64,000 nucleotides of DNA from Nitrosospira sp. (GCA_013821425.1 JACDGV010000002.1:248001-312000); one strand, 5' to 3'. Positions 16,908 to 25,497 are shown, counted from the first letter of the stretch. The notes: a model not told the origin generated them from the sequence alone. Translations and numbers: made by a program.

Positions 16908-17642
16908 TCACGATGCGACTGCGGCGTCTTCCATTATCATTTGCTTGTACCACTGGCGAACGTGCGTCAGATGAACGTCTTCCTCCTGGAGTGCCGTCTG
17001 GAACTCGCGGGCCATCTCGTCCATTCCCATTTTTTCCGCAAGAACGATAAGTAACTGCCATGCATCGTTATCGGCGAGCTCGGCGATAAGAATGGCCTCG
17101 AGACAGTGAGCAACGGAAGTCCGAGGGTCGGTCAGTACCTGAATCAGGCCTATCGAAGCCATGGCATCGACATCGGCCGATGGCGTTTGCGCGGTTGGAT
17201 CCGCTCCGATCGAGCGAATCGCGCCTTCCACCAGCTTGAAATGCCGAAACTCTTCGTCCCGAAATTTCCTTAACGTATTGAGCGGGATTCCATGGCCTTG
17301 ATCCACTGTGGCTGAACACTTGGTGATGAGTGCGTCATAAAGGCGCACGCCGCTTCGCTCGAAAGCAAGCCGGCAACCAAGCTTGTCTATGAATGCCTCA
17401 GGGTTTTTTCCAGCCAGTTTTTCCATCGCCGTGCTCGCCATTCCTTTCAGAGTCCCTGGCGGTGGAACCGACCCTATAACACCCGCTCCGGCTATGTACT
17501 CGCGACGCATTTTTGCAATCGCCTGCTCGTCGCCGGGAGAGGAAGAAGGCGTGGCATTGCTCAGCGCCACCATTTCCTTGATATCTATTGGCGACATATC
17601 GATTCCGGTTCGGTTGGTTCCTAAAACTGTGCTTTTTTCCAT
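16908..17642 (-). CDS. Ferritin-like domain protein
   Basis: 244 residues, no signal peptide. The helical core (about 85-235) has spaced carboxylate/His sites: RLAFERSGVRLYDAL, RDEEFRHFKLVEGAI, LEAILIAELADNDAW and LQEEDVHLTHVRQWY, resembling the E..EExxH pattern of ferritin-like di-iron proteins of the YciE/DUF892 kind. Metal binding is likely, substrate unknown. AGGAGG lies 8 bp before the chosen ATG (17642); an upstream in-frame start at 17675 would place that site inside the gene. It follows another ferritin-like gene, 43 bp downstream of it, and is probably in the same operon. Confidence 0.75.
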   Translation of the reverse strand: MEKSTVLGTNRTGIDMSPIDIKEMVALSNATPSSSPGDEQAIAKMRREYIAGAGVIGSVPPPGTLKGMASTAMEKLAGKNPEAFIDKLGCRLAFERSGVRLYDALITKCSATVDQGHGIPLNTLRKFRDEEFRHFKLVEGAIRSIGADPTAQTPSADVDAMASIGLIQVLTDPRTSVAHCLEAILIAELADNDAWQLLIVLAEKMGMDEMAREFQTALQEEDVHLTHVRQWYKQMIMEDAAVAS

Positions 17643-17685
17643 GATGGTGACCTCCTGTTGTCTACCTTCGGGCATACACTAACCG

Positions 17686-18891
17686 CTAGCGGGTAAGCTC
17701 TTCATCGCGGGCGAACTCCGTATAAGCGAGTTCCCTGCCGCGGACAAGTTCCGTGCCGGGTGACCATTGATACCCGGCTGCAACCGTATTTGTCGGGGAG
17801 CCCGATGAATTGAGGTGTTCCCGATATTGCTGCGATTCAGGCCCTTCCTGGGATTTGGGCACAAACTGCGTGCCACGTGCGCGCAAATCGACTTCCTGGT
17901 TCAGTATCTTCCGCACGAACTCGCGCTGGCTTTCATATTTGATCGGTTCGGGCAGGTCCGCCGGCAGTATTTCTGCCGGATCGCGGCGTTCGTGCTGCTT
18001 GAACAATTCCCTTGCGACGTGCAAATGCCCAAGCTCGTAGTCGAGGCATCGCTCCCAGATCGCCTTGATCCGGGGGTCGGATTCCTGCTGCACGCAGCTA
18101 TAGTAGTTGTAGACCTCGTTGGCTTCATGCAGCATCCATTTCTCCAGCCAGGTTTCATTGGGGTCGATAATGGACTCGTATTGAGTGACATGCTGCTCCT
18201 CTATTGACGCAATCTCTATGTATAACTGGCGCACGACCGGGTCTGCATAGAGAGGTGCGACGTTCAGGTAGAAATTTTGTGTCTGCTGTTCACCGGATAA
18301 AATAGTCAGCGCATGCAGTTTCGAAATCGGCGCCGCCAGCGCGCGATTGTAGTGTTCGCGCAGATCGTCCTGCGGCGCGCGATGCTCCACTATTGTCGGG
18401 CGGCCGGGAACGATATCCGTATAGCATTGCAGGATATTGTTCGCGTCCTTTCCTTCCAGCCGGTCCAGCATTGCGCTATAACGATAGAGATGGTCGAAAT
18501 CCTCCAGCATCCCAAAACGATATACCTGCGCCAGATACTCGTCTGGCTCGTTTTGCGCGACAAGCGCCGTCACTTCAATCGCTACCTGCTCATAAGCGAT
18601 CGTTGTTTCCAGCGTAGAGTGGTCGGCCCCCAACAGCCCGTTCACCGTGGTTGCCTGGTGCTGTTCCGTACGACGCACTTCTGCAAGGGGTAGCTGCAGA
18701 TCACGGTTCATGCGTGCGCATGAGTGCGAGAAACGCAACGCTTCCATTTCTATTCCATTCATCAGAATGATCCGAACCCGCGTGAATGCGTCGTCGTCGA
18801 GCTTGCTGATGGGCGTTTGGACCAACTCCTTCCACGTGAACCGCTGCCTGTCGATCGGGCAGCCTCTGTCTTCCTGTAAATTAAGCGCCAT
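17686..18891 (-). CDS. Large ferritin-like protein of unknown function
   Basis: 401 residues, cytosolic. Two helical halves each carry metal-ligand-like spacings: IEMEALRFSHSCARM, TIAYEQVAIEVTALV, MLEDFDHLYRYSAML in the first; IEIASIEEQHVTQYESII, LHEANEVYNYYSCV and LDYELGHLHVARELF in the second. The C-terminal 60 residues (from about 340) are polar and probably disordered. It looks like a duplicated ferritin-like bundle with a tail. AAAGGAGA lies 5 bp before the ATG, and a second ferritin-like gene follows. Role in iron or oxidative stress is inferred only. Confidence 0.7.
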   Translation of the reverse strand: MALNLQEDRGCPIDRQRFTWKELVQTPISKLDDDAFTRVRIILMNGIEMEALRFSHSCARMNRDLQLPLAEVRRTEQHQATTVNGLLGADHSTLETTIAYEQVAIEVTALVAQNEPDEYLAQVYRFGMLEDFDHLYRYSAMLDRLEGKDANNILQCYTDIVPGRPTIVEHRAPQDDLREHYNRALAAPISKLHALTILSGEQQTQNFYLNVAPLYADPVVRQLYIEIASIEEQHVTQYESIIDPNETWLEKWMLHEANEVYNYYSCVQQESDPRIKAIWERCLDYELGHLHVARELFKQHERRDPAEILPADLPEPIKYESQREFVRKILNQEVDLRARGTQFVPKSQEGPESQQYREHLNSSGSPTNTVAAGYQWSPGTELVRGRELAYTEFARDEELTR

Positions 18892-19018
18892 TTTATTCTC
18901 CTTTGGAAATGCTTTCGGTGTACAGCCTATGGATTAGGTGAAGCGTGGAGATATTCCCCATGCTCCTCCTGAATCACAGCCGGCGAGTAGAACGTTCCTG
19001 AGGTGATCATAACGGGGC

Positions 19019-19424
19019 TTATCTGTCACCACCTGAACTGCTGCCCCCGCCGGATCCTGAACCGGTTCCCTGGCTGCTCCCGCCCATCCCGCCGAGCGAG
19101 CTTTCTGCTGGCGGGTCCATCTTGACCCCGCCCTGGAGCAGGTTGGTTGAACCGGTCGCGCTGTCATCGTCTCTCAGGTTGCTGAGACCCTCGTTGGTCG
19201 ACCGGCCTTGCCCGCTGCCCTGTTCCGCATTGGAACCGCCGGTGCCGCTCCTGCTGGTGCCCAGGCTTTTTTCCGTACCGTCGGGCGACTCGCTGCTCAG
19301 GGCTTCGCTAATCATGAAGCTTCCAGCGCCGGGTTCCGCGTGCGCAATCCCTCCCAGTCCGAACCAGGGCGGCAATCGCCGCCGAGCAGGCTTTTTTACC
19401 ACTATCCTCGGGTAGTCCTTTCAT
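19019..19424 (-). CDS. Gly/Ser-rich small exported protein, signal peptide apparently frameshifted
   Basis: The good ribosome site (GGAG, 5 bp before ATG 19424) starts MKGLPEDSGKKACSAAIAAL, then the frame fails. The neighbouring frame continues FGLGGIAHA, a normal end of a signal peptide, and then the Gly/Ser-rich mature chain EPGAGSFMISEAL...GSGSGGGSSSGGDR to 19019. One base gained or lost near 19360-19370 would rejoin them. Otherwise a GTG at 19402 gives a 127-residue protein without a proper signal peptide. The mature chain contains Asn-Leu-Arg-Asp-Asp-Asp and poly-Gly/Ser stretches and is probably disordered. Related in style to the exported proteins at 21937 and 25141. Confidence 0.55.
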
Positions 19425-19518
19425 TTTCACTCCTCTATCCGTTATCGAAGATGTACAAGAAGTTCCTGTTTTAGTCTTCCATCAAATCTGATGGAGTTAT
19501 AGTGGGCTAGTTGGCATC

Positions 19519-19856
19519 CTATCGGCAAAAAGCGCCTTGGCTCTGTTCGCCAACAGACATAAAGCCGCACTTTCCAGTCCGTCTGGCTGAGGATGAATTC
19601 GTGCGCATGCGCGCGCGCCGCGCAGCCGCTTCAATTTCCGCCTGAGCTACTCCCGGGCTGCCATAAGCCATGTTTTCAGCAAAAGAACAGCGCAGCAACG
19701 AGGTATCCTGGGACACCACGCCTCCGGCTCGGCGCAGGCTGTCCTGGGTCAATTCCCGTATGTCTTGCCCGTCGATCCGGATGCTGCCCTCCTCGATCTC
19801 CTGAAAGCGCAGTTCATCAGTGTCGCCTTCCCCGAGCTCAGCTAATCCTCGAGAAC
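19519..19856 (-). pseudogene. Fragment of an ABC exporter ATP-binding domain
   Basis: The frame contains EGSIRIDGQDIRELTQDSLRR, VVSQDTSLLRCSFAENMAYG and AQAEIEAAARRAR, the segment between Walker A and the signature motif in MsbA/HlyB-type exporters (D-loop side Q-loop VVSQDTSL). Walker A, the LSGGQ signature, Walker B and the membrane domain are all missing. The 5' side ends at the MITE at 19857, which may have inserted here or marks the edge of a deletion. Confidence 0.75.
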
Positions 19857-20430
19857 TTAAGGAAGCCCTGAACAAGTCCTACGCGGGCGCGACGAGTCTT
19901 TGCGGGATGGGATGTGCGAAAGACGACAACGCGAATGGTTGCGACCGCGCAGGGCCGAGCAGTATCTTCCGAAGGAAGATGCGACTCCCGAGCGGGATGC
20001 AGGCGCCCAAGGAGACACAAACGCGGTCAGGCATCCCCGCCGCTGCCGATCCCCGCTTCGCACGGCCCCTCGGCCAACGCTCTGGGGCGCCCCTTCGCTA
20101 GGAGCCTGACAAAGCAGACCTCCCGCAAAGCCCCGTCCCTTCGGGTTGCGGGAGAATCGGGCGCGACCGCGAAGGGCGGAGCAGTGCCTTCCGCAGGAAG
20201 GTGCGACCCCCAGCGGGATGCAGGCGCCCCAAGGGCTATGGACGCAGTCGGGCATCCCCGCCGCTGCCCGATCTCCGCTATGCGGGGGCCCCTCGGGCAA
20301 CGCTTTGGGGCGCCACTGCGTTACACTCCTTGGCATCGTAGTCCAAGCTACGACCTGTGTCGTGCGCCTTGTGATCATCCCGATTTTACCGCAACGCGCT
20401 CCGGGGAGGACTTGTTCAGGGCTTCCCTAA
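19857..20430. mobile_element. 574-bp MITE with IS5-type terminal inverted repeats
   Basis: Perfect 20-bp inverted repeats, GGAAGCCCTGAACAAGTCCT at 19861-19880 and its complement at 20407-20426, are bordered by TTAA on the left and CTAA on the right, both fitting the YTAR target of IS5-group elements. Inside there is no transposase, only GC-rich sequence with a long direct repeat, so it must depend on an enzyme encoded elsewhere. Single ends of the same family occur at 6661, 15281 and 40349. Confidence 0.75.
19941..20322 (+). repeat. About 160-bp direct repeat within the MITE
   Basis: 19941-20100 and 20163-20322 are imperfect copies: both run GCGACCGCG, a GAGCAGT..CTTCCG..GGAAG hairpin, GAGCGGGATGCAGGCGCCC or AGCGGGATGCAGGCGCCCC, CATCCCCGCCGCTGCC and CAACGCT.TGGGGCGCC. 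Spacing 222 bp. Each copy has strong secondary-structure potential. Confidence 0.75.
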
Positions 20431-20780
20431 GCCGGCAATAGGATATAGGCAATGCGGGTAATGCCGCGTATCATCAGATAAGCCAGCTCATGGGAAATAA
20501 AATACTGCGAAAGATATGCATCACCTCCTATGGGTTACACCGTCGAAGCGGAAGGAATCGAAGCATTCCCGAGCGCGCACGCTGCCGCGCTCGTTCTGGT
20601 GGCGGAAGCCCGTCGCGTAACCATATCCGAGGCCAATCGCTCTCGCAGATGTGATAGACCGACAGGAAGCCTCGGTACTAGAAAGCCGCAGATGTGATAG
20701 ACCGACAGGAAGCCGCCCGTCCCTGCAATTGCATATTAGTTTGCGTGGACTAACCGTTCTGGGCAGATAAGAGGATACAA
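20431..20780. other. Gene-poor stretch with two 28-bp direct repeats
   Basis: No supported gene. A 28-bp sequence beginning CGCAGATGTGATAGACCGAC occurs at 20644-20671 and again at 20687-20714 (43-bp period). A minus-strand frame next to the MITE (HELAYLMIRGITRIAYILLP) looks like a piece of a membrane protein but has no context. Confidence 0.6.
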
Positions 20781-21033
20781 TTGTCACTGCCGTCCCGGTT
20801 TCCTTTAGGGCGAATTGGAAAGCGTCTGGGATTCAGTCGCGTCAACAGCGCTCCAGACCTTGATGCCGGGGCAAGCACATTTATTATGTTCGTTTCCGCA
20901 CAGCGGGGTTCAAGAGTAATGTCTAATATTCAGCACGGCCTGCCACTCGCCGGTGGGGTCGTCGTTCGCCTCGCGGGAGAAACGACAACCCACGCCAGGT
21001 GGAGCAGCATGATCATGTTCGAGAGGAGTTTGG

Positions 21034-21648
21034 ATGGGAAGAAATAGTACCCCCGGCCATGTCGGCTTTATTCCCGACGGGAACCGCCGCTGGGCTATGA
21101 GCAAGGGACTGTCGAAGGAGCAGGGATACGCCTACGGTATCGATCCGGGTCTAATGCTGATCGAGCAATGCATCGAATCGGGTATTGTCGAGGTTTCCAT
21201 CTACGGCTTCACTCAGGACAATACTAAACGGTCGCATGCTCAGAAGATTGCATTTACGGATGCATGCGTCGCGTTTGCCTCTGAAATTTCGCGACGCAAA
21301 GTAGCATTGCTTGTGGTCGGCGATGAAACCTCAGCGCAATTTCCCGAGGGGCTGGAAGTATACAGGACACGCCAGGGCAGCGGCATGAAGGTAAATCTGC
21401 TTGTTAACTACGGTTGGGAATGGGATTTGGGCGGTCTCAAAAATGGCGGTTTGCGATCGAGTGAAGTTTCCCGGATGGACCTGATCGTACGATGGGGAGG
21501 AGGAAGGCGTCTGAGCGGTTTTCTTCCAGTGCAATCGGTTTATGCGGATTTTTATGTCCGGGATGAATACTGGCCGGATTTCAAGCCCCGGCATTTCGAC
21601 CAGGCGTTATCCTGGTTCAAGCGGCAAGACCGGACATTCGGTGGCTGA
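21034..21648 (+). CDS. Divergent cis-prenyltransferase (UppS-like)
   Basis: 204 residues. The undecaprenyl-diphosphate-synthase signature is present as HVGFIPDGNRRWA with catalytic Asp15; Met of the usual IMDGN is Pro here. The second signature is RWGGGRRLSGFLPVQSVYADF, where the family normally has RTSGExRLSNFLxWQxxYxE. So the isopentenyl-diphosphate-binding region is altered: the motif Glu is replaced by Gly. The protein is also shorter than UppS (about 250). GAGGAG lies 7 bp before the ATG. It stands alone, away from any cdsA/dxr cluster, so it is likely a second, specialised enzyme; product unknown. Confidence 0.75.
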   Translation: MGRNSTPGHVGFIPDGNRRWAMSKGLSKEQGYAYGIDPGLMLIEQCIESGIVEVSIYGFTQDNTKRSHAQKIAFTDACVAFASEISRRKVALLVVGDETSAQFPEGLEVYRTRQGSGMKVNLLVNYGWEWDLGGLKNGGLRSSEVSRMDLIVRWGGGRRLSGFLPVQSVYADFYVRDEYWPDFKPRHFDQALSWFKRQDRTFGG

Positions 21649-21936
21649 CAAGGCCTAACCCTGAATACACATCCTCCGTAAAGAGCCTATGCCCGTACCG
21701 CAGCGGCGGCCGTATGGGCGGCCCGTCCTTCACCGCGTGGGCATGCACGATTGTGCATAACGGGAACGGGGAGATTCGGCGGCCATACCCCAGTCCACGA
21801 CGGCAGCGGGGACGGCGCGCGCCGGGTTAGGTAAGTGTAGCGGGCCCCTGATGTAACGCGCGAGGCATACCGCAAACCATATCCACACCCCTAACCCTGC
21901 ACTAACCCTCATCTCGATAATTCCATGAAAGCGGCA

Positions 21937-22296
21937 TCAATATCCTCCGCCCGATTGGCCCGATGAGCCGCCCGATGTAGAACCGCCTTGCCCGGAACCG
22001 CCGGATCCCTGCCTCATGGATGAACCGCCAGAAGTCCCGCCTTGCCCGCTACCCGATCCTTGTCCCATGGATGAACCACCCGAGTCTTGCTGGTAGCTCT
22101 CCTGTCCGGAAGAGGTGCTCCCCTGACCGGACTGGCCCGAGGAACTCCCTCGATCTACAGGACCGCCGTGTCCCGACATGTCGCCACGTTGCCCGGTCTG
22201 ATCCCCCGCACCTGCGGCAAAAGCCGCTCCGGAGATACCGAGAACGATAACACTGGCGAATGTCGCCACTCGCGATGTATTTTTAAGGAAATTCAT
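21937..22296 (-). CDS. Gly/Ser/Gln-rich exported protein
   Basis: 119 residues: signal peptide MNFLKNTSRVATFASVIVLG, cut near AAFA (about 27), then a low-complexity chain of Gly, Ser and Gln with repeated GGSSMGQGSGSG/GGSSMRQGSGGSG units and a terminal GGGY. No Cys, no charged clusters; disordered and likely in the periplasm or outside. GGAGG lies 8 bp before the ATG. Same architecture as 25141-25497, whose last residues are GSGGY. Function unknown. Confidence 0.7.
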   Translation of the reverse strand: MNFLKNTSRVATFASVIVLGISGAAFAAGAGDQTGQRGDMSGHGGPVDRGSSSGQSGQGSTSSGQESYQQDSGGSSMGQGSGSGQGGTSGGSSMRQGSGGSGQGGSTSGGSSGQSGGGY

Positions 22297-22446
22297 GATA
22301 CCACCCTCCAGTTAGCACAGCTACATTGCTGTACTGTCCATGCTACCGAGGTTGCCGTGCATCTTCCGTACGATGACGCACAAAGATGGAAAACGAAGGT
22401 TATTATGCCCGGAGGTGGAAGCTGCTCTTGCCATTAGCCGCGCAGT

Positions 22447-23130
22447 TCAAGCTGCATTTCCTCGTTCCGACTCGCGAGTCGCGATATTCGGACGGAACGC
22501 GAATGTCGCGCCCGGTTTCAGATAGATGATCTTGTCCGCAAGCCCGGCCCGCTCGATTTCTGACTTGAAATCGCTCAGCGGCGACCTGAAAACGTCATAG
22601 TCATTGTAATGAATAGGGATTGCCTTTTCCGGCATGATGACTTGCATCATCCTTACCCCCTCTTCCGCGTCCATGGTCACGGTTACAAAGCCGAGTAACC
22701 GCGTCCCCCCCAGATTCAGCAGGGCAAGATCGACGCCAGGATACCGACGTGGAATTTCCCTGATATCGCTGAAAACCATCGTGTCCGCGCTGATGTACAT
22801 TCTATAGCTACGCCTGATACCATTTCTGCCGAAGTCCAGCATGGAACCCATCACCTCTGGCAGAAGTTTCGCCAGCAAAGGCGGTCCATGGCGGCCAGGC
22901 ATGGCTGTAACGCGTAATGTGGCCCTGCCCTTTTCGACCACCAGGACCTCCCATGTTTTCAGCGGATAGCGTTTTAGAAACCCAAGCTCTTGCAGCGCCC
23001 CGGATGATTCCCCGGTAGTCACGATAGAAATGCTGCGGCTTAACTTTTCCTGCACGAACCGGTCAAAATGATCTTCATGCATATGCGATAACACGATGAG
23101 ATCGACGGGCGGGAGGTTTTCCAGCTCCAT
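22447..23130 (-). CDS. Metallo-beta-lactamase-fold hydrolase (5' end displaced by a frameshift)
   Basis: 227 residues from ATG 23130, an MBL hydrolase with the metal motif SHMHEDHFD (His16, His18, Asp20, His21), a second ligand region MPGRHGPP, SADTMVF (bridging Asp) and PIHYNDYDVF. The usual first beta strands are encoded upstream in the same frame (GTATVIIRYGELTILTDPNF) back to about 23290, but no start codon exists there before a stop at 23347-23349. So translation from 23130 would lack the N-terminal strands. The resemblance is to the UlaG/RomA-like MBL group; substrate not known. Confidence 0.75.
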   Translation of the reverse strand: MELENLPPVDLIVLSHMHEDHFDRFVQEKLSRSISIVTTGESSGALQELGFLKRYPLKTWEVLVVEKGRATLRVTAMPGRHGPPLLAKLLPEVMGSMLDFGRNGIRRSYRMYISADTMVFSDIREIPRRYPGVDLALLNLGGTRLLGFVTVTMDAEEGVRMMQVIMPEKAIPIHYNDYDVFRSPLSDFKSEIERAGLADKIIYLKPGATFAFRPNIATRESERGNAA

Positions 23131-23434
23131 GGCCGGGTTAGTAAGCCGTTTTGAGGTCAGGCCGTACCCAAGGTGAACATGATCCCCCTGGTGTAAAAAA
23201 TTGGGATCGGTCAGGATTGTCAGTTCACCGTAGCGGATAATAACGGTTGCGGTACCAACAAAAGTTACGGACCCCGCCGGGTCCCCCTCCTCCGTGGTCC
23301 CAGGTGGGGCCGGAAGCGTCAGCAGATCTGTATTCCGGTTCTTCGGTCATGCTAATCCCATATGGACGTACATTACTCTGCAAAGTACCGGTCAGGATAG
23401 CGGCGCCGACAAGCTGATAGATGAGGCGCAACAT
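23131..23434 (-). pseudogene. Detached 5' part of the MBL hydrolase gene
   Basis: An ATG at 23434 starts MLRLIYQLVGAAILTGTLQ, a signal-peptide-like N-terminus, and the frame runs on to about 23225. The MBL strands GSVTFVGTATVIIRYGEL begin in the other frame at about 23290. A one-base change in the G-rich run at 23270-23300 would fuse the two into an exported or membrane-bound MBL protein of about 330 residues. Confidence 0.55.
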
Positions 23435-23567
23435 CAAGCCAGGCAATAATCCCGCAGCAAGCTTTCACGCCGGTTTAAAAGATGACGTGCACGCCCTGCC
23501 CTCCTCTTTCATGGCGGCCGAGGTGGTCTCCGGAAATATTGCAGGGGTGTGAAGCTCAGGAAAGAAA

Positions 23568-24425
23568 TCAGGCAAAAAGCGTCCACGGATTCTCGCGCGT
23601 CTTCGGCGCTTCCTCTGCTATCGCGCTGTGGGCTAATCGACCAGCTTTCTCCCAAAGACCTATTAGCTTGCGTACTTCTGGCCCGCTGCTTTCTTTTAGG
23701 GTTGCCTGGGCGTAGGCCAGTTCTCCAAACGCAAAAAATACGCCTGCTTGGAGAGCCCTGACTCCAATTATACTATACCCGGCGATCGCTTTTCGTATCA
23801 ATTTAATATGCTCGGAAATGAGAAACCTGAGTTCGTGGGCAAGCGGTAGTGAATCAACGAGTTTTTCCAATTCCGCAGCCTCGGCAACGATGCCATCCAG
23901 CTCTTCCTGCTTGATGGGTATCTCGCTCTCAGGAAGAACCTCGGTCCAGCTTTCCAGGGGGTTCAGGGTATCGGCGGAGAGAAATTGCCGGACACTCTCC
24001 CAGTTTGTCGCGAGATACACCGGAGAAAGAGCCTGCTCAAGGTGCCCTAGTACCACAGCATCGCTCTCTTCTTCGCTTCCTGAATCACGCAATAGCGCTC
24101 TCAGCAGATCCAGTTCCTGATTCAACCACAGCAAGCGCTCGGCGACGTCTATCGATAGCTTTACCTCATACGGCTCTTCCATGTGAAAAAGCAGGGCCCA
24201 AGCTTTCAACCCCGCCATGTTATCCGGCAACGCGGCGCCCTCATCGAGAATGCGATATAGTCTTGAAGCGGGGTTAAATTGTTGCGGCACGACGAGATCC
24301 ATTAGGCGCAAATTAACCGAACCCGGTTCATAAATCGAACATATCCTGATGAACGGTTCCGAATGAGGATCCGGGCTAGCATAGGCTAGACCGGGCATCA
24401 AAACAGCGCAAGGCGAAATAATCAA
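23568..24425 (-). CDS. Unknown helical protein
   Basis: Up to 285 residues; start uncertain (24425 or the ATG at 24398). Polar, Leu- and Glu-rich, with long amphipathic helices at about 90-120, 170-215 and 215-280. No signal peptide is convincing and no motif is recognised. Conserved-looking stretches are FNPASRLYRILDEGAALPDNMAGLKAWALLF (split here as FNPASRLYRILDEG and LKAWALLFHM) and a Gly/Ala hydrophobic patch YSIIGVRALQAGVFFAFG near 225. It lies between the MBL gene and the small exported proteins. Real because it is long, uninterrupted and codon-like; function open. Confidence 0.6.
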   Translation of the reverse strand: MIISPCAVLMPGLAYASPDPHSEPFIRICSIYEPGSVNLRLMDLVVPQQFNPASRLYRILDEGAALPDNMAGLKAWALLFHMEEPYEVKLSIDVAERLLWLNQELDLLRALLRDSGSEEESDAVVLGHLEQALSPVYLATNWESVRQFLSADTLNPLESWTEVLPESEIPIKQEELDGIVAEAAELEKLVDSLPLAHELRFLISEHIKLIRKAIAGYSIIGVRALQAGVFFAFGELAYAQATLKESSGPEVRKLIGLWEKAGRLAHSAIAEEAPKTRENPWTLFA

Positions 24426-24464
24426 CCGGGCTAGCGTGAGTGTAACCTGGCTATTTGACTCTAA

Positions 24465-24776
24465 TTACGGGTTTCCCGGGCCGCCGATATCTCTGGGAGG
24501 AGCCTTATGGTCTCCCGGGTCATGCGGATGCGAGCCGCCACCGGCGCCCTGGCCCGCACCCTTGTCTTCCGTGCGCCGGTCCATGTCTTTGTCCTTTTTA
24601 TAACTGCCGCTTTTCTTCTCATGTTTTTCATATCCGTGGGGCTTTTTCTTGTCGCTCCCCTCGCTTGGCATGCCCTCGTAGGCCTGGGCCACCCCAGCCG
24701 CCCCTGCTCCGAGAGCCAACGCTGCCGCAATCATGGATGGGATAATCTTTTTCTTCAAGATCGATAAGTTTTTCAT
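24465..24776 (-). CDS. Small charged exported protein
   Basis: 103 residues: signal peptide MKNLSILKKKIIPSMIAAAL ending at VAQA (about 32), then a Lys/Asp/Gly/His-rich chain (KKKPHGYEKHEKKSGSYKKD, GAGGGSHPHDPGDHKAPP) with no hydrophobic core. The signal peptide is clearly related to that of the Gly-rich protein at 25141, so the two share ancestry at the N-terminus only. GAGGAG lies 7 bp before the ATG. The His/Asp content could bind metal ions, but nothing proves it. Confidence 0.65.
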   Translation of the reverse strand: MKNLSILKKKIIPSMIAAALALGAGAAGVAQAYEGMPSEGSDKKKPHGYEKHEKKSGSYKKDKDMDRRTEDKGAGQGAGGGSHPHDPGDHKAPPRDIGGPGNP

Positions 24777-25140
24777 GGAAATCTCCTCAAAAATTCGGAT
24801 TTAGATGGGAAAAAGGCGACTTGCCTCCCGCTGAGTACATGCGTTATCCCGGGATTCCTATCTCTATGCCCGCGTTACTGACCAGAGAATATGCATATCT
24901 TGATCGCCAATATCGACTGGCACTGTTCGGAAACACACACACCCCTAAAAATTGTTTTCAGGGAATGCGGGGATTACGGGGCTGTCGAAAAAATGCCTGA
25001 TGCTTTTATTCACCAAATGGAAGTGCGCGTGGAAATACGGCAAGGGTGGAGATAGCGAGGCTGGCGAAGAAAGCGAGCCGGTTAGGTACAGTAACCCGGC
25101 CCGCAGTACAATTCAGCTTAAAGGGTGCCGGCAGATTCTC
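24777..25140. other. Intergenic, no gene seen
   Basis: 364 bp between two small exported-protein genes, both on the minus strand; it should carry the promoter of the gene at 24465. No motif recognised. Confidence 0.4.
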
Positions 25141-25497
25141 CTAGTATCCGCCACTCCCGCCACCGCTTGATCCACCCGACCCCGAGCCGCCTCCTCCTGT
25201 ACCGCTCGACCCGCCAGTGCCGCCAGTGCCGCCGGTGCCGCTCGTGCCGCCCGTACTACCGGAACCACCCGTGCCGCCCATGCTTCCAGAACCGCTCGTA
25301 CCGCCCATGCTACCCCTGTCCGAACCGCTGGTTCCGCCCTGCTGGCTTGAGGATCCGGATTGCGTGCCCGTGCTCCCCTGCCCCGGCATGCTGCTGCCCG
25401 TCGCATGGGCCACGCCCGCCGCTCCCAATCCAATGGTGAAAGCCACCGCTATCATGGAGGAAATGACCTTCCCTTTAAATATTGATAAATCGTTCAT
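25141..25497 (-). CDS. Gly/Ser/Thr-rich repetitive exported protein
   Basis: 118 residues: signal peptide (MNDLSIFKGKVISSMIAVAF, cut near VAHA at 31), then a nearly pure Gly/Ser/Thr chain made of GGTSGSGSMGG-like and SGTGGTGG units, ending GGGSGGY. The DNA repeats follow a 9- to 18-bp period, so the length probably varies between strains. A ribosome site (AGGAG) lies 8 bp before the ATG. The N-terminus matches the exported protein at 24465, and the body and terminal Tyr match the one at 21937. Confidence 0.7.
   Translation of the reverse strand: MNDLSIFKGKVISSMIAVAFTIGLGAAGVAHATGSSMPGQGSTGTQSGSSSQQGGTSGSDRGSMGGTSGSGSMGGTGGSGSTGGTSGTGGTGGTGGSSGTGGGGSGSGGSSGGGSGGY

Noticed and set aside
20644-20714. 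Possible CRISPR array
   Set aside because: Only two repeats with a 15-bp gap, no internal palindrome and no cas gene.
20781-21047. Open frame before the cis-prenyltransferase gene
   Set aside because: Overlaps it by 14 bp, has no ribosome site of note and no recognised content.
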